A program made the position numbers and the translations under genes. Under the pieces are notes generated by a model, which was not told where the DNA came from, made no database searches, and saw only the letters and a list, made by a program, of their open reading frames with translations. Positions 32,342 through 42,600 of a DNA stretch of 64,000 bases are shown here, piece by piece (position 1 is the first letter of the stretch; each line of letters opens with the position of its first letter). This stretch comes from Bacteroidales bacterium (GTDB taxonomy: Bacteria; Bacteroidota; Bacteroidia; Bacteroidales; F082), in NCBI GenBank assembly GCA_016282015.1, contig JAEEJS010000004.1, forward strand, positions 1-64,000, read 5' to 3'.

Positions 32342-32371
32342 AAAAGCGCCGACCGTACGGTCGGCGCTTTT
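32342..32371. terminator. bidirectional terminator between tRNA-Phe and GH27
   Basis: A perfect 22-base palindrome centred on TACGGTCG (32346-32367), flanked by AAAA and TTTTT, usable in both directions for the tRNA and the convergent GH27 gene. Confidence 0.9.
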
Positions 32372-32391
32372 TGTTTTATCTATCAAGCTAT

Positions 32392-33603
32392 CTATTTCTC
32401 AGGACTCAGCTTCACCATCAGCACACCGTGCGAAGGGATGCTGTTCATCACGTTTTTCTTGGTCGACTTGGCTATGGTTTTGTGCTGCCAGAGGTCGTAG
32501 ACTTTATAGTTTTCGCCGGTGGCGCGCAACTCAGGGATGTCGTTCCAGTTGAAGTTGAGGCTCCAAGTATCGTCGCCGCGGTTGAAGAAGCAGACAGCCC
32601 ATTCGTCGTTGGCAAGCTGTTTCACCCAGATCTGGCGGTCGCCCATAGCCACCGACAGATGCGCCTGTATGCCCAACGGATCCTGGTCGATGGCGATGAC
32701 GTCCTTGTTGGTTAGAATGCGCTTGGTGTCGTCGCTCATGTTGCCGAGGTCGTTGCCAGCCATCAGCGGCGCTGCCAGCATGCACCACATCGAGAAGTGA
32801 CTCTGGTCTTCGATGGCGTTCATGCCGCCGTTGCCCACTTCAAGCATGTCGGGGTCGTTCCAGTGTCCCGGGCCGTTGTAAGGATACAAGTCCTGTACCA
32901 GGTCGATTATGTTGACCATGCCGTGACCGCCCCAGTCCTCGCGTCCGTCCCACATATTGATGATGTCGCCTGTGGCTCTCCAGAGATGACCTATGCCTTT
33001 GCCCCATTCCCATGGCTTGGTGCTGCCCCATTCGCATATGCTGAAAACTATTGGGCGGCCGGCTTCTTTCAAAGCCTCGCGCATGATGGTGTAGGCGGTC
33101 TTAGAGTTGGTGCCGCGGTTGTTGCAGAAGTCATATTTCAGGTAATCGACGCCAGTGCGAGCATAAAACAGTGCGTCTTGGTATTCGTGGCCCATGCTGC
33201 CCGGTCGTCCGGCGCAGGTGTATGCTCCCACGCAGGAGTAGATGCCAAACTTCAGTCCTTTGGAGTGTATGTAGTCGGCCACATATTTCATGCCATGAGG
33301 AAAACGCTCGGGGTCGCACACTATGTTGCCGTCGGCGTCGCGGTCAATCTGCCAGCAGTCGTCAACGACTATATATTCGTATCCGGCGTCTTTCATGCCC
33401 GAAGCCACCATAGCGTCGGCGGCTTCCATCAGCAGCTGTTCGTTAACGTCGCAGGCGAACTTGTTCCAGCTGTTCCATCCCATTGGCGGAGTCGGGCACA
33501 ATGCCTCAAACTCTTCTTGTGTCAAAGGTTGCGGTTTGGTGTTCTGTGCAGTCGCTGTGAAAGCGAGCATCATTAATAACAGGAGTGTGACGGTGTTTTT
33601 CAT
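32392..33603 (-). CDS. GH27 alpha-galactosidase
   Basis: 403 residues from the ATG at 33603, with a signal peptide (1-19, ending TATAQ). Catalytic (beta/alpha)8 barrel with PTPPMGWNSWNKF (38-50), the nucleophile Asp158 in DYLKYDFC and the acid/base Asp213 in RATGDIINMWD, followed by a C-terminal beta domain. It hydrolyses terminal alpha-galactosyl residues, probably in the periplasm or outside. A start 18 bases upstream is possible. It follows a C69-family dipeptidase by 32 bases and ends at the shared terminator. Confidence 0.95.
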   Translation of the reverse strand: MKNTVTLLLLMMLAFTATAQNTKPQPLTQEEFEALCPTPPMGWNSWNKFACDVNEQLLMEAADAMVASGMKDAGYEYIVVDDCWQIDRDADGNIVCDPERFPHGMKYVADYIHSKGLKFGIYSCVGAYTCAGRPGSMGHEYQDALFYARTGVDYLKYDFCNNRGTNSKTAYTIMREALKEAGRPIVFSICEWGSTKPWEWGKGIGHLWRATGDIINMWDGREDWGGHGMVNIIDLVQDLYPYNGPGHWNDPDMLEVGNGGMNAIEDQSHFSMWCMLAAPLMAGNDLGNMSDDTKRILTNKDVIAIDQDPLGIQAHLSVAMGDRQIWVKQLANDEWAVCFFNRGDDTWSLNFNWNDIPELRATGENYKVYDLWQHKTIAKSTKKNVMNSIPSHGVLMVKLSPEK

Positions 33604-33635
33604 AGTGATATGTTTTTGCAACAGCTGTTATCAAA

Positions 33636-35228
33636 TCAGAATCCGGTCCAGAACCACTCCCAGAATTTGTATTCCATTTCCTTCCAGGTGTTGGCGGTGG
33701 CAGCCTCGAAGTCGGCTGTGTACTGGTTGAGGGCGTCGATGGCCTCATCGCGTTCACCTTTCTTCAAAAGCTTCTCCACACGCTTCTCGAGCTCTGGAAG
33801 CTCTGTCATGGCTTTATCTTCGTAACGGAGTATATTGCTGTACATCAAGTCTTTGCAGCTTCCCCAGTTGACCTGTGCAAGCTTGTTGGCTTTTCTGTAT
33901 CGCCACAAGGCAGCATCCTCGTTGTATCCGCCGTGACCGCATCTGTTGAAGCATTTAGGCATTTGTGTGCAGCCGCTGTAGACAGGGATTCTTGGGCTTT
34001 GGCCAGGGTTTTCAACCGAAAGCCAGAGCAAGCCGCCTATCTCGTCAGGCATCCAGCCGCGCAGCTGGGCCACAAACGAATATGAGCACCACGACATGGC
34101 CACGCCACGCTTGAACTCTATGGTACCCGGCTTGAGCATGTTGTAAACACTGCGCTCGGTGCCGCTCATCCAAGGGTTGGCTGTAGGTGACACTATGGTG
34201 TCGCCGTTTCTGGTGACGACCTTGAGGTTGGCTATCTGGTCGATAGGTGTACCCTCGTAATTGGCACGGAACAAGCGCATCACATCGCGCACGTCGACCT
34301 TCTGTTCGGGCTTCACCGAGAATGGCATCTCGTCGTCGTCGATCTTGAGGTTCAATGACGGAGCCAGCTCGTTGAGGATGTACCACTCACGCTCGCGGAA
34401 GTTCTTGCCCTGCGTGTAGCTGCTACCGAAGGCTTTGTACCAAATAAAGTCGCCCTCGCCGTCCCAGAGACCGCATTTTATAGCCACTTCCTCTACGTTG
34501 TCCGAGCAGCGGAAGTTTTTCTCGTCTTTTCTGTTCAAATATTTGATTCTAGGGATATTGGCCGATACGCCCACCTCGCCGTCAGGCACTCTCTGTGCAG
34601 CCCAGATGCCGCCGACTTTGTCGGGACCCTCGCCCATTATTTCCATGAGCCACACCTCTTTGGTGTCAGCAATGGTGATGGCCTCACCGCTGTCGCCGTA
34701 GCCGTATTTCTCGACCAGCTCAGCTATGACGCTGATGGCATCCTGAGCGTTGTCGCAGCGCTGCAGAGCCACACGCTCCAGCTCCTCAATCCAGAACATT
34801 CCGTCGTTGTTTCTGAGGGTGTCCGGACCGCCGAATGTGGTCTCGCCTATGGCCAACTGCTTCTCGTTGAAGCAAGGATAAGCAGTGTTGAGGTAAGCGT
34901 AGGTGTGAGCCACCTGCGGGATCTCGCCCACTTCCCTCATGCCATGTCTGTCGTTGACATCATAGGTGCGCATGCTACCCTTGTAAATCTTCATCATTTC
35001 GCCTTCCTTGTGGTCAGCAGCCTTCTCCCAGCGCATCCAGGTGCGGTAACCGCCGTCACAGGTGTGTGAAGTCATAACCGAACCGTCGGTTGAGGCCTTC
35101 TTGCCCACCATTATGCTGGTGCAATATGCACCGTCAAATTCTGTTTCGTCGACTATGTACTGAGCGCCCAGGTTCAGTGTCATAGCAATCATCACCAAAG
35201 TGATTAAAGTTTTAAAGGTCGTTTTCAT
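33636..35228 (-). CDS. C69-family dipeptidase
   Basis: 530 residues. Signal peptide (1-22, ending LGAQ), then the Ntn-type catalytic segment with the nucleophile Cys36 in FDGAYCTSIMVGKKASTDGS. The family (PepD-like, formerly U34) cleaves dipeptides; an exported form would act on oligopeptides in the periplasm. Other conserved blocks are RNNDGMFWIEELERVALQRC and GYGDSGEAITIADTKEVWLM. In most C69 enzymes the Cys is exposed by propeptide removal; here about 35 residues precede it. Probably transcribed from the rsmD operon or its own weak start, with GH27 downstream. Confidence 0.93.
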   Translation of the reverse strand: MKTTFKTLITLVMIAMTLNLGAQYIVDETEFDGAYCTSIMVGKKASTDGSVMTSHTCDGGYRTWMRWEKAADHKEGEMMKIYKGSMRTYDVNDRHGMREVGEIPQVAHTYAYLNTAYPCFNEKQLAIGETTFGGPDTLRNNDGMFWIEELERVALQRCDNAQDAISVIAELVEKYGYGDSGEAITIADTKEVWLMEIMGEGPDKVGGIWAAQRVPDGEVGVSANIPRIKYLNRKDEKNFRCSDNVEEVAIKCGLWDGEGDFIWYKAFGSSYTQGKNFREREWYILNELAPSLNLKIDDDEMPFSVKPEQKVDVRDVMRLFRANYEGTPIDQIANLKVVTRNGDTIVSPTANPWMSGTERSVYNMLKPGTIEFKRGVAMSWCSYSFVAQLRGWMPDEIGGLLWLSVENPGQSPRIPVYSGCTQMPKCFNRCGHGGYNEDAALWRYRKANKLAQVNWGSCKDLMYSNILRYEDKAMTELPELEKRVEKLLKKGERDEAIDALNQYTADFEAATANTWKEMEYKFWEWFWTGF

Positions 35229-35262
35229 ATATTTAACTTTTAACTATAATTGTATAACTACT

Positions 35263-35814
35263 TTATTCTGTCTTTTGAGGCGTAGCCGAAAAGAAAGTAA
35301 AGTTCACTTTTCCGTATTTTCTGTGGTCATAAAAATTGGGATGTTCCGAAAAATCTATGGTTCTGTCATGCTCCACCACCAAGATGCCGTCTTCTTTCAG
35401 CAGGCTTCTCTCAAATATCAGACTCACTATCAAATCGTAATGCTTGCAGTCGTATGGCGGATCGGCGAAAATAAGGTCGTACTTGGCGCTGTGCATGGGC
35501 AGGAAACGGAACACATCCGACTTCACCACCGAAAGCTCTGTCATATTGAGCTTGTTGGCGGTCTCGCGAATGAAGCGCACACAGTTGTTGTTCTCATCGA
35601 CAGCAGTCACATGCGGACAGCCTCTCGAAACCAGTTCATACGAAATATTGCCGGTACCGGCAAAAAGGTCAAGAGCCGTTGTCTCCTCCCAATCTATCTG
35701 ATTTTCAAGGATATTGAACAGGCTCTCCTTCGCCATGTCGGTTGTGGGACGTGTCGGAAGGTTGTCTGGCGCCACTATCTGCCGCCTCTGATGTCTGCCT
35801 CTTATGATTCGCAT
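35263..35814 (-). CDS. rsmD: 16S rRNA guanine-966 N2-methyltransferase
   Basis: 183 residues. MRIIRGRHQRRQI start, SAM motif ALDLFAGTGNISYE (47-60), acidic DEN (73-75), and catalytic DPPY (118-121). Methylates G966 in the P-site region of 16S rRNA. Starts 13 bases inside the end of the DUF3822 gene, the standard Bacteroidetes arrangement. Confidence 0.96.
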   Translation of the reverse strand: MRIIRGRHQRRQIVAPDNLPTRPTTDMAKESLFNILENQIDWEETTALDLFAGTGNISYELVSRGCPHVTAVDENNNCVRFIRETANKLNMTELSVVKSDVFRFLPMHSAKYDLIFADPPYDCKHYDLIVSLIFERSLLKEDGILVVEHDRTIDFSEHPNFYDHRKYGKVNFTFFSATPQKTE

Positions 35815-36365
35815 TTTATATCATTTTTAAAACGGATGTTGCGCACATATCTGGTGACAAGCTCCGCAATCTTTGAGTCTTCGGTAATCATACCCATGAA
35901 AATCACCTGCACAGTCTCGGCATCCAGCTGAAGCTGTTCCATTGCGAAGAGCAGAAAATACAGGAAATCTTCCTTAGTTTTGAAACGGAAGGTATTGTTA
36001 AACAACAGTTTAGCGCCTTTTAAGACAAACATCTCATAATGTTGGTCCTTGACATTTAGGTATATTCTGATGTCGTCTGGACGCTCGAGATTTTCTTTGA
36101 TGAGATATTCCAAAAGCACGCTTGCCGGATGACGGAACTCTTTGTCAACAGGTTGTGACACGCAATATACGTTGTATGCCTCAGCCGATTCTATAAAGTC
36201 GGCGCGCACAAGGCTGTTTTCCCCTTTAATTCCAAGGAAATCGAGATATTTCTCATTGGCTTTCTCCTGATATAAGGCTGCCGGTACAAAAACATACGAA
36301 AAACCATCCGTCGAATGCCGGATGGTTGTTTCGTTATTGTTCAAATTGTCGACAGTGGGAAGCAT
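35802..36365 (-). CDS. DUF3822 protein, shortened
   Basis: 187 residues, whereas the DUF3822 family is about 260. The N-terminal RHSTDGFS is joined almost directly to VFVPAALYQEK, as if about 70 residues of the usual inter-domain region had been lost, while the C-terminal half (YLNVKDQHYEMFVLKGAKLLFNNTF) is intact. The frame is open and overlaps rsmD in the normal way, so it is probably a compact variant rather than a pseudogene. The family has an ASKHA-like fold of unknown role, found beside rsmD in most Bacteroidetes. Confidence 0.85.
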   Translation of the reverse strand: MLPTVDNLNNNETTIRHSTDGFSYVFVPAALYQEKANEKYLDFLGIKGENSLVRADFIESAEAYNVYCVSQPVDKEFRHPASVLLEYLIKENLERPDDIRIYLNVKDQHYEMFVLKGAKLLFNNTFRFKTKEDFLYFLLFAMEQLQLDAETVQVIFMGMITEDSKIAELVTRYVRNIRFKNDIKCES

Positions 36366-36366
36366 A

Positions 36367-36981
36367 TTACAATGACTCCCAGTTACCGCTCAATGAAGGC
36401 TCGTCCATAGAACCGACTTTCAGGCCGGCGTATTTGTCGAGGTCTTCCTGCTCAGCTCTCAAGTTGTTGACTCTCTGAGGATCGAGGTCCCAAAGATACA
36501 CTTTGTATGGAGTCTTGGCCTCGAACACAGCCACTTTCAAACCGCCACGGGTGATGTAGCCGGCTTCCATCTCAAACTGGACGTTCTCCGAGAATGGAAC
36601 TATGCGGAGGGCGTTGACGTCGAAATTCTCTCTCTTGCTGAACAATGAGTCGATAACCTTCACATAACCAACTGTATCGTTGATGGTCTTGGTGAATGTG
36701 GTATCGTTAGGGTCTGCAACGATATTGACGACAGGAAGTTCGCCAGTCTTGATGTATTCGATAAGGGTGTCGAAGCTACCGGTGTATCTGTTGTGAGACT
36801 GTTTGAACAGGGTCTGGGTGCTTCTGATATCCTTCAAGTTCTGAACAACCTGTAATTCTCTTTCTTTACGAGTGTTTTCAAAAACAACCGGCTCGCTAAT
36901 ACTCTTGTATACCAAATAAACTAAAAACACAGCGACGATTGCCAATCCGATGTTGATTAAAGTCAGTTTTTTATTATTCAT
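36367..36981 (-). CDS. single-pass membrane protein, pseudopilin-like pattern
   Basis: 204 residues. One N-terminal membrane helix (about 8-28), then a long helix (ENTRKERELQVVQNLKDIRSTQTLF) and a beta-rich domain with YTGSFDTLIEYI. The order short N-terminus, helix, and then helix-plus-strand domain resembles pseudopilins in layout, though the canonical prepilin cleavage Gly-Phe/Glu is absent. Conserved in Bacteroidales upstream of DUF3822 and rsmD. One base separates it from the next gene. Confidence 0.72.
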   Translation of the reverse strand: MNNKKLTLINIGLAIVAVFLVYLVYKSISEPVVFENTRKERELQVVQNLKDIRSTQTLFKQSHNRYTGSFDTLIEYIKTGELPVVNIVADPNDTTFTKTINDTVGYVKVIDSLFSKRENFDVNALRIVPFSENVQFEMEAGYITRGGLKVAVFEAKTPYKVYLWDLDPQRVNNLRAEQEDLDKYAGLKVGSMDEPSLSGNWESL

Positions 36982-37012
36982 GATTTTAAATTTTATATTC
37001 TTTTTCAGTCTG

Positions 37013-37020
37013 CAAATTTA
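37013..37020 (-). promoter_or_regulatory. -7 element of the rsmD operon
   Basis: The plus strand reads CAAATTTA, TAAATTTG on the minus strand, 31 bases upstream of the 204-residue membrane protein gene. Confidence 0.5.
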
Positions 37021-37061
37021 GCGAATTTTTTTAATAACGCTAAAATTTTTAAAAAAATATT

Positions 37062-37838
37062 TTAGGCGTAATATTCCACCTCAAGTCCAATGGCTTTAAC
37101 CTTCTCGGCTATCTTCGCCATCTCCTCCGGACCCAGTTTTTCCAGATTCTTTTCGGGAGTTTCCCTGTCGATGACGTAAATCATTGTCTTTCTCGGTTTT
37201 ATCTTTTTCAGATGCTCAAGCCACAGGTTTATCTCCTCTTCGGTAGTGTTGTCAAAATGCTGGCCGTCATGCTCTCCTCGAATGAACAGAGTCTGAATAA
37301 CCACCTGACCCTCAAAGCGTTGCAAATCTTTAATATACTGATCCAGATCGATTTTAACATTCGGCAGATTGATTTTGTTGATAGTGTCTACAGTGCCTCC
37401 GTCCAGTTTGCAGACGTTGTTGTCAACTTTCCGCAAGGCATTGAAAACCCTCTCATCGTGAATCCTGGTGCCGTTGGTGAGCACGCTGATGACAGCCTTG
37501 GGGGCATACTTGTCGCGCAGTCTGGCTGTGATGTCGATGATTTCCGGAAACTGAGGGTGAAGCGTGGGCTCGCCATTGCCAGAGAAGGTGATGCTGTCTG
37601 GCTCCCTCGGCGTTCCGGCAAGCTCCCTCAAAGCCTTCTCCAAAGTGGCCTCATACTCTACTGTCGTAGGCAGTTGGGCATTAACGTCGCGATGCTCGGG
37701 GTTCCAGCCGCACTCGCAATACACACAGTTGAAGGTGCAAATCTTCCCCTCTTTGGGCAACAAGTTGACACCCAGCGAGTTACCCAGCCTCCTGCTGCGG
37801 ATTGGACCGAATACCAAATCTTCTTTTAAAAATGCCAT
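37062..37838 (-). CDS. radical SAM protein
   Basis: 258 residues from the ATG at 37838. The [4Fe-4S] cluster motif is Cys34-x3-Cys38-x2-Cys41 (CTFNCVYC). SAM-binding follows in ITFSGNGEPTLHPQF. Later blocks (VLTNGTRIHDE, QTLFIRGEHDG) place it in the COG0731-like family, whose substrates include tRNA bases or proteins. The TTG at 37856 is part of the promoter -7 box, so the downstream ATG is the real start. Substrate unknown. Confidence 0.9.
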   Translation of the reverse strand: MAFLKEDLVFGPIRSRRLGNSLGVNLLPKEGKICTFNCVYCECGWNPEHRDVNAQLPTTVEYEATLEKALRELAGTPREPDSITFSGNGEPTLHPQFPEIIDITARLRDKYAPKAVISVLTNGTRIHDERVFNALRKVDNNVCKLDGGTVDTINKINLPNVKIDLDQYIKDLQRFEGQVVIQTLFIRGEHDGQHFDNTTEEEINLWLEHLKKIKPRKTMIYVIDRETPEKNLEKLGPEEMAKIAEKVKAIGLEVEYYA

Positions 37839-37848
37839 TTTCAAAATT

Positions 37849-37886
37849 TTTGGCAAAAATAATGAAAATATTCCTAACTTTGCAAA
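37849..37886. promoter_or_regulatory. nested divergent promoters, radical SAM and AMP nucleosidase
   Basis: Plus strand: TTTG 37849-37852 and TAACTTTG 37875-37882, spacing 22. Minus strand: TTTG 37886-37883 and TATTTTTG 37861-37854, spacing 21. Each -33 box abuts the other promoter's -7 box, so both start sites share a 38-base core. Confidence 0.65.
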
Positions 37887-37898
37887 AATTTAGGCCGT

Positions 37899-38669
37899 AT
37901 GAAGACAAAACAGGAAATCACCGAGAACTGGCTGCCACGTTACACTGGCATGAAACTCGACAAGTTCGGAAAATACATTCTGCTGACCAATTTCAAACAT
38001 TACCTGGATGTTTTCGCCCAAATCAACAATGTTGAGATAGTCAACGAGGAAAGTTCAATGCCTTGCGCCACTGCCGGTGACATCACCATGATCAACTTCG
38101 GAATGGGCAGCGCCAACGCGGCCACCATCATGGACCTGTTGAGTGCCATACAACCTAAAGCCGTGCTTTTCCTGGGCAAATGCGGCGGTGTGAAAAAGAA
38201 AAACAAGGTCGGCGACCTAATTCTTCCAATAGCTGCCATACGCGGCGACGGAACCTCTAACTACTACATACTGCCCGAGGTGCCGGCTCTTCCGGCCTTC
38301 CAGCTCCAGAAAGCCATCTCTACCACCATACGCGAGCATGGTCATGACTACTGGACAGGCACAGTCTATACCACCAACCGCCGAGTTTGGGAACACGACG
38401 ACAATTTCAAGGAATATCTTCACAAGACACGCTGCATGGCAGTCGACATGGAGACAGCCACCATTTTCGCTGCGGGCTTCGCCAACGAGATTCCCACAGG
38501 CGCCCTGCTGCTGGTTTCCGACCAGCCTATGATTCCGGACGGAGTCAAGACGGCCGAGAGCGACAAGAAAGTGAGCAGCACCTTTGTGGACGAACACATC
38601 AAAATAGGCATAGATGCCCTGCACCAAATAATACACAACAGATTGACAGTCAAACACTTGCGTTTCTAA
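37899..38669 (+). CDS. amn: AMP nucleosidase
   Basis: 256 residues. Cleaves AMP to adenine and ribose-5-phosphate, contributing to purine balance. Nucleoside-phosphorylase-fold motifs: NFGMGSANAATIMDLL (66-81), LFLGKCGGVKK, and the purine/ribose block MAVDMETATIFAAG (Glu in DMET). It has the short Bacteroidetes form without the long N-terminal domain of the enterobacterial enzyme. Overlaps holA by one base (TAATG). Confidence 0.92.
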   Translation: MKTKQEITENWLPRYTGMKLDKFGKYILLTNFKHYLDVFAQINNVEIVNEESSMPCATAGDITMINFGMGSANAATIMDLLSAIQPKAVLFLGKCGGVKKKNKVGDLILPIAAIRGDGTSNYYILPEVPALPAFQLQKAISTTIREHGHDYWTGTVYTTNRRVWEHDDNFKEYLHKTRCMAVDMETATIFAAGFANEIPTGALLLVSDQPMIPDGVKTAESDKKVSSTFVDEHIKIGIDALHQIIHNRLTVKHLRF

Positions 38670-39667
38670 TGACCTACGAGCAGATTCTTACGGACATAAA
38701 AAACAAAATTTACCATCCGGTGTATTTCCTGATGGGCGAGGAACCGTATTTCATCGATTCCATAAGCGACGCCATCGAAAGCACTGTGCTTGACGAGGCC
38801 GATAAGGCTTTCAACCAGATCATACTCTACGGCAAGGACGTCAACGTGCACGACATAGTGACCCAGGCGCGCAACTTCCCCATGATGGGCAACTATCTGG
38901 TAATCATTGTCAAAGAAGCACAGGATGTGAAGCAGATAGAGTCGATGGAGCCTTTCCTGGAGATGATTCCAAAGACCACCATACTGGTCATCGACTACAA
39001 ATACAAAAAAATTGACAAGCGCACCAAGTTTGCCAAGACTCTCGACAAAGACTACGTTTTGTTCGAGTCGAAGAAGATGTACGACAGCGACATCCCGAAG
39101 TGGATAGTCAAGTACCTCGAAAACCGCAACTACAAGATTTCGCAGAAGGCCTGCCAGATGCTGGCCGACTTTCTCGGCAACGACTTGCAGAAGGTGCGCA
39201 ATGAGCTCGAGAAGCTCATAGTGGCGGTGCCCCAAAAGAAGACCATAGACGACAACGACGTAGAGTACAACATAGGCATTTCAAAGGATTTCAATGTGTT
39301 TGAGCTGCAGAAAGCCATCTGCTACGGCGACTTCCCGAAGGCGGTGCAGATAATCAATTATTTCGGCGACAACACCAAAGACAATCCGCTAATTGCCACA
39401 GTGATAATACTTTACGGTTTCTATTGCAAGCTCTTGAAGCTGCATTACTCCACCGACAAGAGCCGAAACGGAGCCGCTAGCGTGTTAGGCGTCAACCCAT
39501 TCTTCATGGAAGACTACTTCGAGGCCGCCCGCCGCTACGACATCCGCAAATGCGTGCAGTGCATAGCTGTCCTCCGCGAGTTTGACCTCAAATCCAAAGG
39601 CTACAACGTAGGCGACGTCTCCCAGAAAGAGCTTTACCGGGAAATGATTTACAAGCTAATGAATTAA
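38669..39667 (+). CDS. holA: DNA polymerase III subunit delta
   Basis: 332 residues. Clamp-loader delta subunit that opens the beta sliding clamp. N-terminal domain with VYFLMGEEPYFIDSISDAIES, middle AAA-like fold (VIIVKEAQDVKQIE, then TILVIDYKYKKIDKRTK) without Walker residues as usual for delta, and C-terminal collar helices (LQKVRNELEKLIV, FNVFELQKAICYGDF). The start at 38669 is coupled to the AMP nucleosidase stop. Bacteroidetes holA commonly neighbours this nucleosidase. Confidence 0.93.
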   Translation: MTYEQILTDIKNKIYHPVYFLMGEEPYFIDSISDAIESTVLDEADKAFNQIILYGKDVNVHDIVTQARNFPMMGNYLVIIVKEAQDVKQIESMEPFLEMIPKTTILVIDYKYKKIDKRTKFAKTLDKDYVLFESKKMYDSDIPKWIVKYLENRNYKISQKACQMLADFLGNDLQKVRNELEKLIVAVPQKKTIDDNDVEYNIGISKDFNVFELQKAICYGDFPKAVQIINYFGDNTKDNPLIATVIILYGFYCKLLKLHYSTDKSRNGAASVLGVNPFFMEDYFEAARRYDIRKCVQCIAVLREFDLKSKGYNVGDVSQKELYREMIYKLMN

Positions 39668-39693
39668 AAAAGCCGTCAATTAACGGCTTTTTC
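39666..39693. terminator. bidirectional terminator between holA and purL
   Basis: AGCCGT/ACGGCT stem (39671-39688) with a 6-base loop, flanked by A and T runs on both sides, so it can end both convergent genes. Confidence 0.85.
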
Positions 39694-39699
39694 TGTTAT

Positions 39700-42600
39700 T
39701 TACTTCTTGTTTTTCTTAATCCATTCTTTCGCATTCACAAACGCCTCAATCCATGGGGCGATTTCGTCGTCTTTGCGGTTCTGCGGGTAGAATGCCCACT
39801 GCCATGGGAGGAAGGCTCTCTCGAGGTGAGGCATCATAGCCAGATGACGACCGTCGGCTGAGCAGATACCGGCCACAGACCATGGTGAACCGTTAGGATT
39901 TGCTGGGTATCCGTCGTAGCTGTATGTCAATGCGATGTTGTATTTCTCCTTGCCGTATGGGAAGTTGAACTTGCCCTCGCCATGAGCGATCCAGACGCCG
40001 AGACGACGTCCTTTGAGGCTCTTGAGCATGATGCTGTTGGTATCCTCGATGTTTACGTTTACGAAGCCTGATTCGAACTTATGTGAGTCGTTGTGAATCA
40101 TGCGCGGATGCTTGTCATGATCCGGGTAGATGAGGTTGAGCTCGGTCATGAGCTGGCAGCCGTTGCAGACGCCGAGGCTCATGGTGTCAGGACGTTTGTA
40201 GAAGTTCTCAAGAGCTGTGCGTGCCTTCTCGTTGTAGAGGAATGCTCCAGCCCAACCCTTGGCTGAACCCAAAACGTCGGAGTTGCTGAAACCGCCGACA
40301 AACACTATCATATTCACATCGCTGAGGTCTTCGCGACCGCTGACGAGGTCGGTCATGTGTACATCCTTGACATCGAATCCGGCGGTGTAGAGTGCGTAAG
40401 CCATTTCGCGGTCACACTGGCATCCTTTCTCACGGATGATAGCTGCCTTAATGCCTGAAGGAGTGCGACGGTGCATGTCTATGCCCAGATCCTTGGCCTT
40501 GCCGGTGAAACTGCCGAAGTCAAACTTAAGTGCTTGATTTTTATAATTTTCAAAACGCTCTTTAGCTTTCGCTTCGCCACTCTGTTTTCTGTCGAGCAGA
40601 TATGAGCTCTTGTACCAGAGGTCGCGCAAAGCGTTGATATCCAAATCGTAAGCTTCCTGACCTTTCTTAAGGTTGATGCTACGCTTGCTGTTTGGCTTGC
40701 CGATGACAGCATACTTGACACCTTCCTTATCGAGTAATTCTTTGGCTTTCTTATCTTTAATTTGGATAACCACTGCCGGCTGCTCGCTGAAGGCCACGCC
40801 GATGAGATCGTTGCCAAGTGCGCTGAGGTCGATGTCCATGCCGCCTTCGTTGTTGGCGAATGTCATCTCAAGCAAAGTGGTGATCAAGCCGCCTGCCGAC
40901 ACGTCGTGACCGGCCATAACGAGCTTCTGCTCAATGAGCTTCTGCAAAGTGTTGAAACACTTCTTAAAGTATTCTGTATCTTTGATATCCGGGGCTGCAT
41001 CGCCAATCTTGCTGATGGCTTGGGCGAAGCTGCTGCCTCCGAGTTTGAAGTTGTCCTTCGAGAAGTCGATATAGATGATTTCAGAGTCTTTGTCGTTAAC
41101 AACCACCGGTTTGACGGCTTTTTTGATGTCTGTGACCTCACCTGCTGCCGTCACTATGACGGTGCCAGGAGCCAACACCTTCTGACCGTTCTTATACTTC
41201 TGGGTCATCGAGAGGGAGTCTTTACCCGTAGGGACGTTGATGCCGAGTGCTAACACAAAGTCGCTCAAGGCTTTGACGGCGCGATACAGACGGGCGTTCT
41301 CGCCAGGGTTCTTGGCCGGCCACATCCAGTTGGCGCTCAATGAAACACCTTTTAGGTTCTCCTCTATCGGAGCCCAGACCAAGTTGGTAAGTGACTCAGC
41401 TACAGACATTCTTGAGCCTGCCTCAGGGCTTATCAGAGCCACCGCAGGGGCATGTCCGAGAGCTGTGCCAATGCCTCTGACACCCTGATAGTCGAGTGCC
41501 ATGATGCCGAGGTCGGTGAGCGGAAGCTGCACCTCGCCGGCGCACTGCTGCAGGGCCACACGGCCTGTCACTGAACGGTCAACCTTGTTGGTGAGCCAGT
41601 CTTTGCAGGACACACCTTCAAGCTGAAGCACGTCTTTCAGATATTTCTCAAAGTCATTGTTTTTATAGTCGACTTTCTGGAAATGATAGTCTTTGTTGTT
41701 GTCGGTCAAGACTGTCTTAGGAGCGCTTCCGAAGAAGTCTGACAGGCTCAAATCTATAGGATTCACACCGTTTTTGCGGACGAAACGCAGACGCTGGTCA
41801 TCGGTCGACTCACCCACCATATAATAAGGTGCGCGTTCACGTTCGGCTGTCTGGCGGATAATCTCGGTATCCTGTTTGTTTACAAGCAAACCCATACGCT
41901 CCTGCGACTCGTTTCCTATGATTTCCTTGTCGGAAAGTGTAGGATCGCCTATCGGGAGGTTATCGACGTACACTGTGCCGCCGCTCTTGTCGATGAGCTC
42001 GCTGAGGCAGTTGAGGTGACCGCCGGCGCCGTGGTCGTGGATGGAACGCACCGGATTGCTGTCGTTCTCCACCATGGCGCGGATGACGTTAGCCACACGT
42101 TTCTGCATCTCAGGGTTAGCACGCTGCACTGCGTTGAGCTCGATGGCGTTGGAATATTGTCCTGTTCCTACGCTCGAGACCGCGGCGCCGCCCATTCCGA
42201 TGCGGTAGTTGTCGCCGCCAAGCACTATGATGAGGTCGCCCGGCTCCGGATCTTCCTTCATGCTGTCGTCTGTCGGAGCAAATCCTATACCGCCTGCCAG
42301 CATGATAACCTTATCGTAACCGAATTCATCGGTTTTATTATCGTTTTCACTGTGTTCGAAAGTCAAGAGAGAGCCGTTGATGAGAGGCTGTCCAAACTTG
42401 TTTCCGAAGTCAGAGGCGCCATTCGATGCCTTGATGAGAAGCTCTTCAGGGGTCTGATAGAGCCACGGACGGGCCTTGAAGTTGTCTTCCCACTTGCGCG
42501 ACTCGTCGTTGCGCGGATAAGGAGTCATGTAGACGGCTGTACCTGCCAACGGGATAGAGCCTCTGCCGCCGGCCAAACGGTCACGGATCTCACCGCCTGT

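Noticed and set aside
38387-38668. Upstream extension of holA inside the AMP nucleosidase gene
   Set aside because: Out-of-frame reading of a conserved gene; the one-base TAATG overlap marks the real start at 38669.
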